Shown in pieces: positions 53,283-62,738 of a DNA stretch of 64,000 bases. This stretch comes from an uncultured Eubacterium sp. (GTDB lineage: Bacteria > Bacillota > Clostridia > Lachnospirales > Lachnospiraceae), in the NCBI GenBank assembly GCA_910577225.1, contig CAJTMV010000019.1, positions 7,368-71,367 on the forward strand. Reading direction: 5' to 3'. A model generated the notes under the pieces. That model was given only the letters and a program-made list of their open reading frames with translations. It did not search any database and was not told the DNA's origin. Within the stretch, counting starts at the first letter, position 1. Each line of letters begins with the position of its first letter. Both the position numbers and the translations under genes were made by a program.

Positions 53283-54405
53283 TTACGCTTTTCTTACTTT
53301 ATTTCCTTCAAAATAAAAAATTTTTCCTGTATAACCAAGCTCCGACAACAGTGCGATGATTTCGCGATTATAAGAAGACGCAAAAATAATTACCGCGTCA
53401 CATTCGCCGCATGCCTGCTGCGTCGCATGCTCCACTGGAAGTTTCAGCCCCGCCACGTATTTTCCGGTCTTGGCCGGATCAGAATCAAACACATGCAGCA
53501 GTTTTTCCTGCTCGATCAAATCGCCATAAGAAATCGTTTTTGCTCCGGCTCCATAAACTGCAAATGTCCTGCATCCGGATAACGCCTGGTTCAGCTCCTG
53601 TTTCAGTTTGTTTCTGCATGCGTCCAAAGACAGACGCCGCGGCGCTTTTTTGACATAAATATTCAGCTCGATCGCCTCATAATCAGATTCCAGAAGGAGA
53701 ATCTCAAACCCTGCGCTATTACATAACAGTGCCAGGCTGTACGGTGTAAAATAATTGATATGCTCCCAGTTGATCTGATGATACAGACCTTCTTCAAAAA
53801 TCTGCTGTCCGTTCGGAACATTAATAAGGCCAACGCCACCTTCATTCAAAATATCATAAGCATATCTGACTGCTTCCTGTAACTGCTCCATATGCTCAAA
53901 AACCTGAAACGTGCAAAACGCATCGTATGTATCTTTCAAATTCAGTGATCGGTCAAAATAAGCGCAAATCAGCTGAAAAGTATTCTCCCCCCCCCCCTGG
54001 CATATTTTGGGCGATTTGTATTTCTTTTTCTGACGGCTCTACTCCTGTACATCTCGCAAAATATTTTCCTGCGATCTTTAACGCGTGTCCTCCCCCACAT
54101 CCAATTTCTATCAATGTTTCGGCCTTATTTGCATATTTTTTCAAATTTGAGAACTGCTGATCGAGTATCCTGCGATCTCCATAGTACTGAAGCGCGCCAT
54201 TGCCATCTTCATACTCCTCATAACAATCCGAATTCAGCAAAAATTTTGTCTGTACCAGACCGCAATTCGGACATTCGTATAGTAAAACGGTATCTTTTTT
54301 TAAATCATAAGGTTCCTTCTTTAACAACGACCGGATGGTTTCGGCCCTGCACTCATGCACTTTTTCCCGTTCCTCGCATATACTTCCACAAACTCTGCAC
54401 TCCAT
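53283..54405 (-). CDS. Sugar C-methyltransferase, phase-variable, currently out of frame
   Basis: Codes for an NDP-sugar C-methyltransferase of TylCIII type: N-terminal zinc motif CRVCG...CPNCG, SAM motif LIEIGCGGGHALKIAG, QVFEHM, and C-terminal YGAGAKTISYGDL. The coding sequence is broken by a run of 11 G (minus strand; 53987-53997). With 11 G the frame ends at 53953 (about 150 residues); with 10 G it would read through to 53283 and give 373 residues. The two halves are colinear parts of one protein and otherwise intact. A sequencing error in the G run cannot be excluded. Confidence 0.85.
53987..53997 (-). repeat. Poly-G tract (G11) in the methyltransferase gene
   Basis: Eleven consecutive G on the coding strand, codons GGG GGG GGG GGA after CCA. 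G10 or G13 restores the full-length frame. Two similar tracts lie at 59766-59776 and 61017-61025. Confidence 0.9.
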
Positions 54406-54476
54406 TTCCTTTCCTCTTTCTACATTCTCTTTTCCAACAAAGGACGCCCTGTTTCAGCAACTATATCGTATCCCTG

Positions 54477-55433
54477 TCACCTGTGCTCTTCTATCGTCTC
54501 TTCATCTTCAAAATTTATTTTCTCCCCTACAATGACTTCGGGTTTTTTCGTCACCTTACGTAAGATCACTCCAATATATTCACCCAGAATTCCCATAAAA
54601 AATAACTGTACGGCTCCCAAAAAAAACATGCCGATCAGAATCGGTGCTGTCCCGGCCTGAAAATTATGCCAGCGTGCAAGTTTTAAAATCAGATATACAC
54701 TTCCAACCAAAAAACTGCATACAGACATAATTAGTCCCAGGACCGTCATCAGCCGCAGCGGAACTATAGAAGTTGCAACCATGGAGTTAATTGCAAACGT
54801 CAGATAACGCCAGACGTTATAGCTCGATGTTCCACTTCTTCGCGCACACTGTTCATACGGAATCAGCTTTACATCATATCCCATATCCGCGATTGCAAAT
54901 CGAAAATAAAAATCATAATCTGATTTGACATATTCAGTCATCACTTCTTTGTCAAACAGCGTAATTCCTGATATATGCTCATACTGTGGCGTATCAGACA
55001 GACCTTTAATAATTTTATAATACAGGTTACGACAGCCGTACTTGATCCTTCCCTCCTTTGATCCGATCTTTTGTGCACACACAACCTTATATCCATTCTC
55101 CCAATAACGAATAAATTCCGGTATCCGTTCAGGAGGTTCCTGAAAATCCGCCGGGATAGTAACAATTGCATCTCCGCTTACATACTTAAGCGTATTTCTG
55201 CCTGATCTGCCGTCAATCCCATAATTTCTGTTATTGATCAAAACTTTAATATGCCTGTCTGCTGCTGCCAGTTCCCGCAGTATTTCCTTCGTTCCATCTG
55301 TAGAACAGTTATCTGTAAATACAATTTCATAATCATAAGGCAGTTTTTTCATAATATCCGTAAGTTTTTCTGCCATTGGTCGCACATTCCCAACCTCATT
55401 GTAACAGGGAACTGCTATACTTATTTTTTTCAT
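54477..55433 (-). CDS. Family 2 glycosyltransferase, membrane type (GtrB/ArnC-like)
   Basis: Transfers a sugar from a nucleotide donor to undecaprenyl phosphate or a repeat unit. 318 residues from ATG 55433, after GGAAAGG. GT-A fold: VPCYNEVGNVRPM, TDNCSTDGT, IPADFQEPPERI (aspartate/metal region), and two C-terminal membrane segments (about residues 225-290) typical of GtrB. Acceptor and donor not predictable. Confidence 0.88.
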   Translation of the reverse strand: MKKISIAVPCYNEVGNVRPMAEKLTDIMKKLPYDYEIVFTDNCSTDGTKEILRELAAADRHIKVLINNRNYGIDGRSGRNTLKYVSGDAIVTIPADFQEPPERIPEFIRYWENGYKVVCAQKIGSKEGRIKYGCRNLYYKIIKGLSDTPQYEHISGITLFDKEVMTEYVKSDYDFYFRFAIADMGYDVKLIPYEQCARRSGTSSYNVWRYLTFAINSMVATSIVPLRLMTVLGLIMSVCSFLVGSVYLILKLARWHNFQAGTAPILIGMFFLGAVQLFFMGILGEYIGVILRKVTKKPEVIVGEKINFEDEETIEEHR

Positions 55434-55460
55434 ATCCAAACCTTTCCCGCTACAAACCTG

Positions 55461-57278
55461 TCAACTTCTTTCAGCTCCATCACAATTGCTTTCTTCTGTC
55501 ACTGTCATCAGCCTGCTCAGCTGCTCCTCCTCCAGAAACGGATACATATCATGCAGCGGCGGCGTGTAAAAGCTGCCATCCTCTCTCATTTTTGACATCA
55601 GTTTCGGCACTGTCCGCTCGTCCAGAAGCTGTTTTATTTCCAATAGCGCCGGCTGTTTCTCGTCCAGAAGCCACCGGATTCCATCCCTAAGCATACCACA
55701 GTCTGCGCAGTTGTAATAAGCAATGCCAAATGCCTCTGCCACCTTTGCAAAATCAGGAAAGCTGACACCGCTTTTAGGATCGCATCCCAGATACAACCCG
55801 TCAAAAAAATTCTGATTTGTCTGACGGATCGCTCCATATCCTTCATTTGAAAATACAACTATTTTTACTGGCAAATGATTGTGCACGATTGTCTGCAGCT
55901 CCTGGATATTCATCATAAAAGATCCGTCGCCTGTCACACAGATCACTTCCTTTTTAAGAGCCACAGCTACTCCGGCGGCCTCTGGCAGATCGTCACCCAT
56001 GGAGCCACTGTTGTAATTCACAATTACGCGCTGATTTCTTCCACGTATCCCCTTTTGCAAAATCCCGAGAGCACAGCTGCTATTTCCAAGAGCGATTACT
56101 TCATCCTCCCGCATCTGCTTTCCAAACTCTTCCCAAAACGTATTCTGCGATATCCTCTCATGAACCGCCTGGATTCTGCCTGCATCCATTTTTCCAAGAA
56201 AACTGCTGATACTGTCGCAATACCGAACCCATCCTTTATCGTTCTCCCACGCATGCACTTTATCTTTCGCCTTTTTCAGAAATGACAGCACATCTGCATA
56301 AACAGGTAAAACCACTCGAAATCCGGCCTTACGCATTTCATCCGGCTCTGCATCGATCATAATAATCTCTGCATCTGGCGCAAATTCCTGCTGATTAAAG
56401 CCAGTCTGTTTTGTAGAAAGACTGTTGCCGACCACAATCAGAAGATCGGCATTCTGAAGAATAAAATTTCCTCTTCGTGGACCCACACTTCCGGACATCC
56501 CATAGTAACAAGGTGCATGCTCATATAAAATATCCGCCTGCAACGCACCTCCAACTACTGGTATATTCATACGTTTGGTCCATTCCCTAAACTCATACAC
56601 AGCATTTCCAGTACGAATACCGGAACCTGACAAAATGCATGGTCTTTCCGATTTTGAAATAAGAGCGTTCAGACGTTCAAATGTCCCGTCATCCAGCGTA
56701 TAATTTAGTTTTGGCACACATTCACAATCATACAGCTCCCCAGTCTTTACGACCGTACCCTGCACATCCAGCGGGACGCTCAGCCAGACCGGCCCACGCC
56801 TGCCCTGCATGGCTATATCGATGGCTTTTTGCACCTCCCTGCGAACAGACAGAGGATCTGTGACCAGCTTTGCATACTTTGTCATTCCCCTTACTGCCGA
56901 TACAGAATCAAATTCCTGCACACCTCTGCAGCGTAGATGCAGACCGGTCGGCGGTACCGTTGTCTCATATCTGGGATGCCCAGCCAGAACAAGCATTGGC
57001 ACACTGTCTGCCCACGCGCCTTCGACCCCGTTAAATGTATTAATTGCCCCTGGCCCGCTTGTCACGGAAACCAATGCCATTTTCCCGCGTGCTTTTGCAT
57101 ATCCTTCAGCTGCCATTGCGCATGCCTGTTCATGATGGCAGAAAATTTTACGAATATCCTCCCGTAATGCAAGTGCGTTGTCAATATGCATGGCCCCGCC
57201 GCCCACTACTGCAAAACAATCCGTAATGCCATTTTCCACAATCACATCCATGATGATATCAGCTACTCTTTTTTTCAT
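55461..57278 (-). CDS. Thiamine pyrophosphate-dependent enzyme, YerE-like candidate
   Basis: 605 residues of acetohydroxyacid synthase-like fold. TPP signature GDGSFMMNIQE (about residues 443-453), N-terminal EHQACAMAAEGYAK-like segment HHEQACAMAAEGYARA context with catalytic Glu, and SVTSGPGAINTFNG. It sits with rfbF and rfbH, so a YerE role (adding a two-carbon branch to a CDP-3,6-dideoxy-4-ketohexose, as in yersiniose) is plausible. It could instead be another sugar-modifying or decarboxylating TPP enzyme. No second acetolactate synthase subunit is nearby. GGAG precedes ATG. Confidence 0.82.
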   Translation of the reverse strand: MKKRVADIIMDVIVENGITDCFAVVGGGAMHIDNALALREDIRKIFCHHEQACAMAAEGYAKARGKMALVSVTSGPGAINTFNGVEGAWADSVPMLVLAGHPRYETTVPPTGLHLRCRGVQEFDSVSAVRGMTKYAKLVTDPLSVRREVQKAIDIAMQGRRGPVWLSVPLDVQGTVVKTGELYDCECVPKLNYTLDDGTFERLNALISKSERPCILSGSGIRTGNAVYEFREWTKRMNIPVVGGALQADILYEHAPCYYGMSGSVGPRRGNFILQNADLLIVVGNSLSTKQTGFNQQEFAPDAEIIMIDAEPDEMRKAGFRVVLPVYADVLSFLKKAKDKVHAWENDKGWVRYCDSISSFLGKMDAGRIQAVHERISQNTFWEEFGKQMREDEVIALGNSSCALGILQKGIRGRNQRVIVNYNSGSMGDDLPEAAGVAVALKKEVICVTGDGSFMMNIQELQTIVHNHLPVKIVVFSNEGYGAIRQTNQNFFDGLYLGCDPKSGVSFPDFAKVAEAFGIAYYNCADCGMLRDGIRWLLDEKQPALLEIKQLLDERTVPKLMSKMREDGSFYTPPLHDMYPFLEEEQLSRLMTVTEESNCDGAERS

Positions 57279-57328
57279 CCTTTATCCGCTCCCTGTACTT
57301 TTTTCACCGATCCGCAGTTTTTCCAAAT

Positions 57329-58327
57329 TCATACATGGCGATCCAGGTCCGTCTTCAAAAGCCGTCTGATCTCTTCCACATCCAGCCACCAGGTATTTGT
57401 ACCAGAACTATATTCAAACCCTGGCTCTACCGGCTTTCCGCCTGGTATCCGGTCACCGGCTCCCCACCAGTTATACTGCGGATATATAATATAATGGTTC
57501 TCATATTCACAGGTATGCGGTGCATCCTCCCTGGTCACCATCACCTCATGCAGTTTTTCTCCTTCACGAATCCCGATCTCTTTTGTCCTGCACCCCGGCA
57601 GCATGGCCTGCGCAAGATCCGTAATTTTAAACGATGGTATTTTCGAAATAAACGTTTCGCCGCCTCTCGCCTCTTCCAACGCCTTGATCACGAGCCGTAC
57701 GCCCTCCTCCAGACTGATCCAGAATCTCGTCATCCGATAATCTGTAATAGGAAGTTCTGTTTCCCCGCTTTCTATCATTCCCCGAAAAAACGGTATCACA
57801 GATCCCCTGCTCCCTGCCACATTTCCGTAACGAACAACGGCAAATCTGGTCCCATCAGCGCCGGAATAAGAATTAGCCGCCGTAAACAGCTTGTCCGAAA
57901 CCAGTTTCGTACCACCATACAAATTGATCGGATTTACCGCCTTATCCGTAGATAAGGCCACAACCTTTCTTACCCCCTCATTCAACGCTGCGTGAATTAC
58001 ATTCATGGCCCCGCCAATATTGGTCCTGACCGCCTCGTTCGGATTATACTCGCAAACCGGCACCTGTTTGAGCGCTGCCGCATGTATTACGTAATCCACT
58101 CCGCGCATAGCCATCTGGAGACGAAGGCTGTCACGCACATCGCCAATAAAATACCGCAGTACTTTTTTATGTTCTTTATATGCATTACTCATCACAAACT
58201 GCTTGTACTCATCCCGTGAATAAATAATGATCTTTTTCGGATCATAATGCTGCAGCGCGTAATCAACAAAATGATGACCAAAAGAACCGGTGCCGCCGGT
58301 AATCAGAATTACTTTCCCGTTTAACAT
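57329..58327 (-). CDS. PseB-type NDP-sugar 4,6-dehydratase
   Basis: 332 residues, short SDR dehydratase family. NAD motif GGTGSFGHHFVD, TDKAVNPINLYGGTK (catalytic Lys in the family, with the Tyr replacing), RYGNVAGSRGSVIPFF. Matches UDP-GlcNAc 4,6-dehydratase (inverting), the first enzyme of pseudaminic acid and related pathways, but none of the following Pse genes are here. Because rfbG is absent, it may take over CDP-glucose 4,6-dehydration; this is only a hypothesis. Confidence 0.82.
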   Translation of the reverse strand: MLNGKVILITGGTGSFGHHFVDYALQHYDPKKIIIYSRDEYKQFVMSNAYKEHKKVLRYFIGDVRDSLRLQMAMRGVDYVIHAAALKQVPVCEYNPNEAVRTNIGGAMNVIHAALNEGVRKVVALSTDKAVNPINLYGGTKLVSDKLFTAANSYSGADGTRFAVVRYGNVAGSRGSVIPFFRGMIESGETELPITDYRMTRFWISLEEGVRLVIKALEEARGGETFISKIPSFKITDLAQAMLPGCRTKEIGIREGEKLHEVMVTREDAPHTCEYENHYIIYPQYNWWGAGDRIPGGKPVEPGFEYSSGTNTWWLDVEEIRRLLKTDLDRHV

Positions 58328-58573
58328 GACTACATTCTTCCCTTTCTCTTATGCTCTCTGACTGTATCTGTACTCCTGTTTCTTTTTGGATGGCATATCA
58401 AAAAGATGCCAAATAAAGCAGGGATTACAGATCGCCGGCAGATTTTTGCCATCGATTCAGCATACGATCCCTGCAATTATCATCAAATCCATTTTTCTTC
58501 CGGCCACAATCGCGGGCAACGCCTGCTTGTCATTCTCTGCCCTGCAGCCATAATAAATCCTTTATCTTTCTCT

Positions 58574-59807
58574 TTACTGTATCACTTTGAGAAACGCATA
58601 CGTTCCCTCAGGCTTCCCAATTTGTTTAAACAGTTCCTTCGCCTGCGGCTCAGCTCCGTTTGTAGTAACAAAAACAGTCTCTGAAAGTGCTTCAGCTATT
58701 TTTTCAGGCTTTTCACTTTGATGTCCCCGTAAATTTAATTTACGAAAGCTGTCATATACATGGCATAATTTTGCTTTCGGATATCTTTCACTAATGTAAT
58801 CGATCAACCATTCGCTCATCTGTGTCAATCCCCACACTGAATAGGTATATTCTTTTTGAAAATCTGTCCAGTTTTCATCTACAAATCTTTTTAATGAATC
58901 ACAGGCATCATTTACATAGTTCTCTTTTTTTCGATCCTCATAAAACCAGCTTAAATCATATAACATTTCATTCTTATGAACAGCCTCTTCCAGTCTCTTT
59001 TTTGTAATATCCAGTACCCATTTACCATGTTTCTCACAACAAACTGGTTCCGGTTCCCATACGATATCTTTCATTGTATCGCCTGTATAAATCGGCAACA
59101 GCTTTTCCAGCCAGGACATTCGGTAACTAATCTTTTCCTTGATCATAATGACAGGTATTCCAGCAGCCATACAGGGAATGGCACAGTGCAAAAGCGATGT
59201 AATCACAAGTCCTGCATGATCTTTGTATTCCTGATATTGTCTGCGTGCCACTTCTTTCGGGTCTTCAGACAAGCCGGTGCGAAGATGCGTACAAAAATGC
59301 GCATTTTCCCTGAGATTTTGAGGAATTTGTTCTAACAGTTCCGGATTGACATCCACAATATATACTTTCGGATGTTCTGGCATACATTCTCGCTTTGGTA
59401 ATGTAATTGTAATACAACCATGTAAATAACATTGTATTTGATATTTTCTTAAAGTATTCAGCGTTCTTTCGTCACGACATCCTATCGGCTCATATTTTTT
59501 ATAATAAGCGACCTCTTCCGGAAGAAGTTTGTCTCTTACAATCGTCAGACCAAGAAATACCGGTATAATATAAGGTGAAAAACGCCCTGCAATACCATTT
59601 TCCCGATAATCCACCAAAGGCATTGAAACAGGAAGTATCACATATTCTCCCCGATATGAATCCAGATTTTGCGTATCAATATAAACGACCTCTTTCAGAT
59701 CGATTCCCATCTGACTGTAAATATAATCAATTGCAATAATCTGTAAATTATCGCCCAGGTTATTTCCCCCCCCCCCGTGCAATAAACTTGTAGTTTGCAA
59801 ACTTCAT
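58574..59807 (-). CDS. Polysaccharide pyruvyl transferase family protein 1, phase-variable, out of frame
   Basis: Pyruvyl-transferase-like protein of GT-B style fold: GDNLQIIAIDYIY, ILPVSMPLV, GCRDERTLNTLRKY, VVYIDTQNL and the TSLLHCAIPCMA segment. ATG 59807 follows GGAGCAGGAAA; from it, codons read MKFANYKFIARGGG and stop because a run of 11 G (59766-59776) shifts the frame. With 10 G the protein is complete at 410 residues. A TTG at 59800 opens the right frame with 11 G but has no ribosome site. The homologous paralogue 2 starts VKYGLIVYK, matching MKFANYKF, which supports ATG 59807 as the real start. Confidence 0.82.
59766..59776 (-). repeat. Poly-G tract (G11) near the start of pyruvyl transferase 1
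   Basis: Eleven G on the coding strand beginning in codon 11. G10 or G13 restores the frame from ATG 59807; G11 leads to a stop at codon 16. Confidence 0.9.
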
Positions 59808-59885
59808 GTTTTCCTGCTCCTTTTATCCTATTGACCGCCGAATAACTTCCATGCCGATCTGATTATGTATTTCCAATCACTTCGT

Positions 59886-60776
59886 TTAAAAATACAGCAA
59901 TGAATATAAATCTATTTCTTTTATATTCGTCTGATAATATTTCAATAACTCCTTTACCGCGGCTGACATTTCCATATATCTCATATCCGGAATTTCTTCT
60001 AACAATCTTCCGTTCGAAGCTGTATATTCTTTCGCCAGTCCTGGTTTACAAACATATACCGGAACGTCGCTTTGCGCGATCTCTTTTATCATGTGCGCTA
60101 TCGATATCAGATCTATTCTTTTCCCCGAAACGATATTATAAGAATGATGCAAAGGAGTATGGTCTGTGAACCAGCCGACAATATTACAAAAATCATCAAT
60201 ATATAAATAATCGAAATAGACGTTCTGACGTATGGTAACAGGCAGATTCTTTATGACCTTACAGCATGCACCCGAAATAAATGTCGTTTTCCAGTTCTCA
60301 TACTTCCCAAACAACCCGAATATTCGAAGATTATAAATATTTTTACTGTTCTCTATATTCTTACCTATCAGATATTTCGCAAGTCCATACTGATTCAGCG
60401 GTACCCCATTTGGAAACTCATCTTCTGTCACCGAAAAAATATCGCAGCTTTTGTCATACTCTGCCCCAGAACCAAAATACAACAGTTTTCCGTATTCCTG
60501 ATGATATTTTTCCAGATTTACATACATTCTCAAATCCTGTTCCAGTTCACTCATATGACAAACCGGACACTCTTTTGTCAAATTACAAATCGCCGCATGA
60601 ATGACAACATCAAAATGTCCGGTTTTTAAATATCGTTTTACAGACTGTTCATCCAAAAGATCCAGTTCCTGCCTTGTTGGCGTTTCCAAATGAATATCTG
60701 TGCGCTTTAACTGAAAATATTCTTTTAAATTCCTGCCTATGAATCCACTTCCGCCTAATAACAAAACCTTTTTCAT
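59886..60776 (-). CDS. NAD-dependent sugar epimerase/dehydratase-like SDR
   Basis: 296 residues. NAD motif GGSGFIGRNLKEY (residues 8-20), catalytic YGLAK (about residue 130) preceded by GSGAEY, and IDDFCNIVGWF. No close family recognised, so substrate unknown; may act as a reductase or epimerase in the same sugar pathway. GAGGAG precedes ATG 60776. A copy of the 21-base regulatory motif lies about 85 bases upstream (60859-60879). Confidence 0.82.
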   Translation of the reverse strand: MKKVLLLGGSGFIGRNLKEYFQLKRTDIHLETPTRQELDLLDEQSVKRYLKTGHFDVVIHAAICNLTKECPVCHMSELEQDLRMYVNLEKYHQEYGKLLYFGSGAEYDKSCDIFSVTEDEFPNGVPLNQYGLAKYLIGKNIENSKNIYNLRIFGLFGKYENWKTTFISGACCKVIKNLPVTIRQNVYFDYLYIDDFCNIVGWFTDHTPLHHSYNIVSGKRIDLISIAHMIKEIAQSDVPVYVCKPGLAKEYTASNGRLLEEIPDMRYMEMSAAVKELLKYYQTNIKEIDLYSLLYF

Positions 60777-60858
60777 TACTCTGTCTCCTCATAAAATTAG
60801 GATTGCATTTAGGAGATATGCCAAAAGTATTTATAACATAGATGGGAAACACAAAATA

Positions 60859-60879
60859 TGCACTGACAGAATTATTTGT
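60859..60879 (-). promoter_or_regulatory. Operator-like motif, internal copy
   Basis: On the minus strand, A.AAATAATTCT..CAGT.CA. A block of 29 bases (60855-60883) is identical at 28 positions to the copy upstream of pyruvyl transferase 2 (62287-62315). Confidence 0.65.
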
Positions 60880-60896
60880 AGAGAAAAACGGCACAG

Positions 60897-62192
60897 TTAA
60901 GTGCGTATGCTGTCCCCGTCCAAAAATACGCATATCACATGATTATCTGCTTCTTTCAGCCTTTGCAATATCGCTTCTTTGGCACTTGCAGGCGTAGCTA
61001 TTATAGATATACTCTGCCCCCCCCCACGCCTAAAATCACTTAAATCAGAGAATTTCACCGTCTGATATTCATGAAAAAAAGAACTGTTATATTCATCAAT
61101 TACAGCTTCCAGATTCGCATGCGGATATTTTTCACATATATGCTGATAAATCTGCTCTGCAGCACATGTATTTCCCCAGATGATATAACTTTCATTCCCG
61201 TTTTTAAATATTTCACGATCTGCACTTTGAATCATTTTTTGGAAAGGATCAACATATGCTGTTTTTGTACGTGATTCAAAAAACCAACTGACATCTATCA
61301 TATTTCCCCAATATGCCATCGCATCCTGCAATCGTTTTACAACTAACTGAATCATCTTATTTTTTGTATATTCATATTCTACCGGCTTTGGATTCCAGCA
61401 GATTTCGCTAAATCTCTCTTTCGTATAGACAGGCAGCAAACGGTCAATCCATGAAAATCTTGAAGAAAGTTCCTCAGCGGCTAGAACAACCGGTATCCCC
61501 ATTGCCATACATGGCGCTGCACAATGCAGGCGGGATGTAACTACCAGTGCAGCCTGCGCACAATACTCCCGAAGCAGCTGCTCTGCCATCTGATCCATGC
61601 GCAGAAACATTTCTGAAGAGTAAAAACCACGTACCACATGACATTTATATTCAATATCAGAATGCACCGACTCTGGCAAATACTGCAGTGCCTCATCCGG
61701 TGCATCCACACAATAAATCTTATTTCTACACGCATTTTCCTCTCTTTGGGGAAGAGTAGCTGTAATACACCCAAATAAATATGCCGGAATACCATATTTA
61801 CGCATTGTCTGTAAAGTATACTCATCCCTGCACCCTATCGGAGCATATGTACGCAAATAGTCGATCTCCTCCTGTCTCAGATAATTTGCTGAGAAATGAA
61901 CGCTAATGAAAACCGGTATGATACATGGTGATGCTGGAAACCATCTTGTCCTCCCATCGCCGCAGCCGAAGAAATACAAATTAACTGGCAATATAACCGG
62001 TTCCCCCTTGTATGTGTCCAGTTCATGAAAATCGATCTTCACAATATCTGTCGGCGGGATTCTCATTTCTTCCGTATAAATCCGTGCCATCGCTTTCATC
62101 TGTATATTATCTCCTACATTAAAAAGCGCTTCATCTTTACGCTGTGTATGCCCTCCATGTGTATCTTTATATACGATTAGTCCGTATTTCAC
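60897..62192 (-). CDS. Polysaccharide pyruvyl transferase family protein 2, phase-variable, in frame
   Basis: 431 residues from GTG 62192, which follows GGAGG at eight bases; the frame extends to 62225 but that start is poorly placed. Homologous to protein 1: VGDNIQMKAMARIY, ILPVNLYFFG, VTSRLHCAAPCMAMGIPVVL, GCRDEYTLQTMRKYGIPAYL. A run of nine G (61017-61025) lies in codons near residue 391 (RRGGGQ) and is in frame; the sequence after the run aligns with protein 1, so this gene is switched on. First gene of the main polysaccharide operon. Confidence 0.85.
   Translation of the reverse strand: MKYGLIVYKDTHGGHTQRKDEALFNVGDNIQMKAMARIYTEEMRIPPTDIVKIDFHELDTYKGEPVILPVNLYFFGCGDGRTRWFPASPCIIPVFISVHFSANYLRQEEIDYLRTYAPIGCRDEYTLQTMRKYGIPAYLFGCITATLPQREENACRNKIYCVDAPDEALQYLPESVHSDIEYKCHVVRGFYSSEMFLRMDQMAEQLLREYCAQAALVVTSRLHCAAPCMAMGIPVVLAAEELSSRFSWIDRLLPVYTKERFSEICWNPKPVEYEYTKNKMIQLVVKRLQDAMAYWGNMIDVSWFFESRTKTAYVDPFQKMIQSADREIFKNGNESYIIWGNTCAAEQIYQHICEKYPHANLEAVIDEYNSSFFHEYQTVKFSDLSDFRRGGGQSISIIATPASAKEAILQRLKEADNHVICVFLDGDSIRT
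61017..61025 (-). repeat. Poly-G tract (G9) in pyruvyl transferase 2
   Basis: Nine G on the coding strand, three Gly codons between Arg and Gln. Length changes not divisible by three would truncate the last 40 residues or so. Confidence 0.9.
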
Positions 62193-62292
62193 TACCTGTA
62201 CCTCCACCTGTGATAAAGAAATCATCTCTTAATATCTTCCTGTTACAGAATACACTGCGTTTTATTATAGTATAAACTAAGAATTCAAAATA

Positions 62293-62313
62293 TGTACTGA
62301 CAGAATTATTTGT
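62293..62313 (-). promoter_or_regulatory. Operator-like motif upstream of the polysaccharide operon
   Basis: Same motif as upstream of the XRE gene (A.AAATAATTCT..CAGTACA). A candidate promoter follows: TATAAT near 62266-62271 on the minus strand (with a weak -35), about 70 bases before the GTG start of pyruvyl transferase 2. Confidence 0.65.
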
Positions 62314-62738
62314 AGCAGTAATTTATGAGCCGGACATTTTCTCTCCCATAGTTGCACGACAATTGTCTGTTCTCACTACTAACCGCACTTTCAGTTTGGG
62401 AACGATGCCGTTATCCATGCCCTTGTCACCGCCCGATTAATTTACAGGCAATTTATTCCCATGTTACAATGTCCAGGCAGATGGATATTCTGGCAACAAA
62501 GCATCCGAAAAAGAGCTCCGAATTTCATGGTATGATTTCAAAATAAAAAGATACAGGATATGAACATCTGTGCAGACTTCATATTCTGTATCCCTAAAAA
62601 TTTTTTAATATCATCAATTATTCATCCTCTGGCACAAGATAAAAACCTTCAAAATTCTCAATCTCCGTAAACGCATACACGATTTATAATCATCAAAATT
62701 GTTTCATGCACAGGGTACATTTCGCTCTGAAAAACTCA
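62314..62738. other. 425-bp stretch with terminator and small coding remnant
   Basis: No gene supported. A 15-bp hairpin GATACAG.ATATGAA/TTCATAT.CTGTATC at 62550-62592 with T run serves as terminator of the toxin gene on the minus strand. Around 62620-62685 a minus-strand remnant reads VYAFTEIENFEGFYLVPEDE then stop, with no start and a stop just before it. Confidence 0.55.
62550..62592 (-). terminator. Terminator after the toxin gene
   Basis: 15-bp stem with one wobble and a 13-base loop, followed by TTTTTA on the minus strand. Confidence 0.75.

Noticed and set aside
59765..59800. TTG 59800 as the start of pyruvyl transferase 1
   Set aside because: It keeps the frame open, but lacks a ribosome site, while ATG 59807 has one and matches the paralogue's N-terminus.
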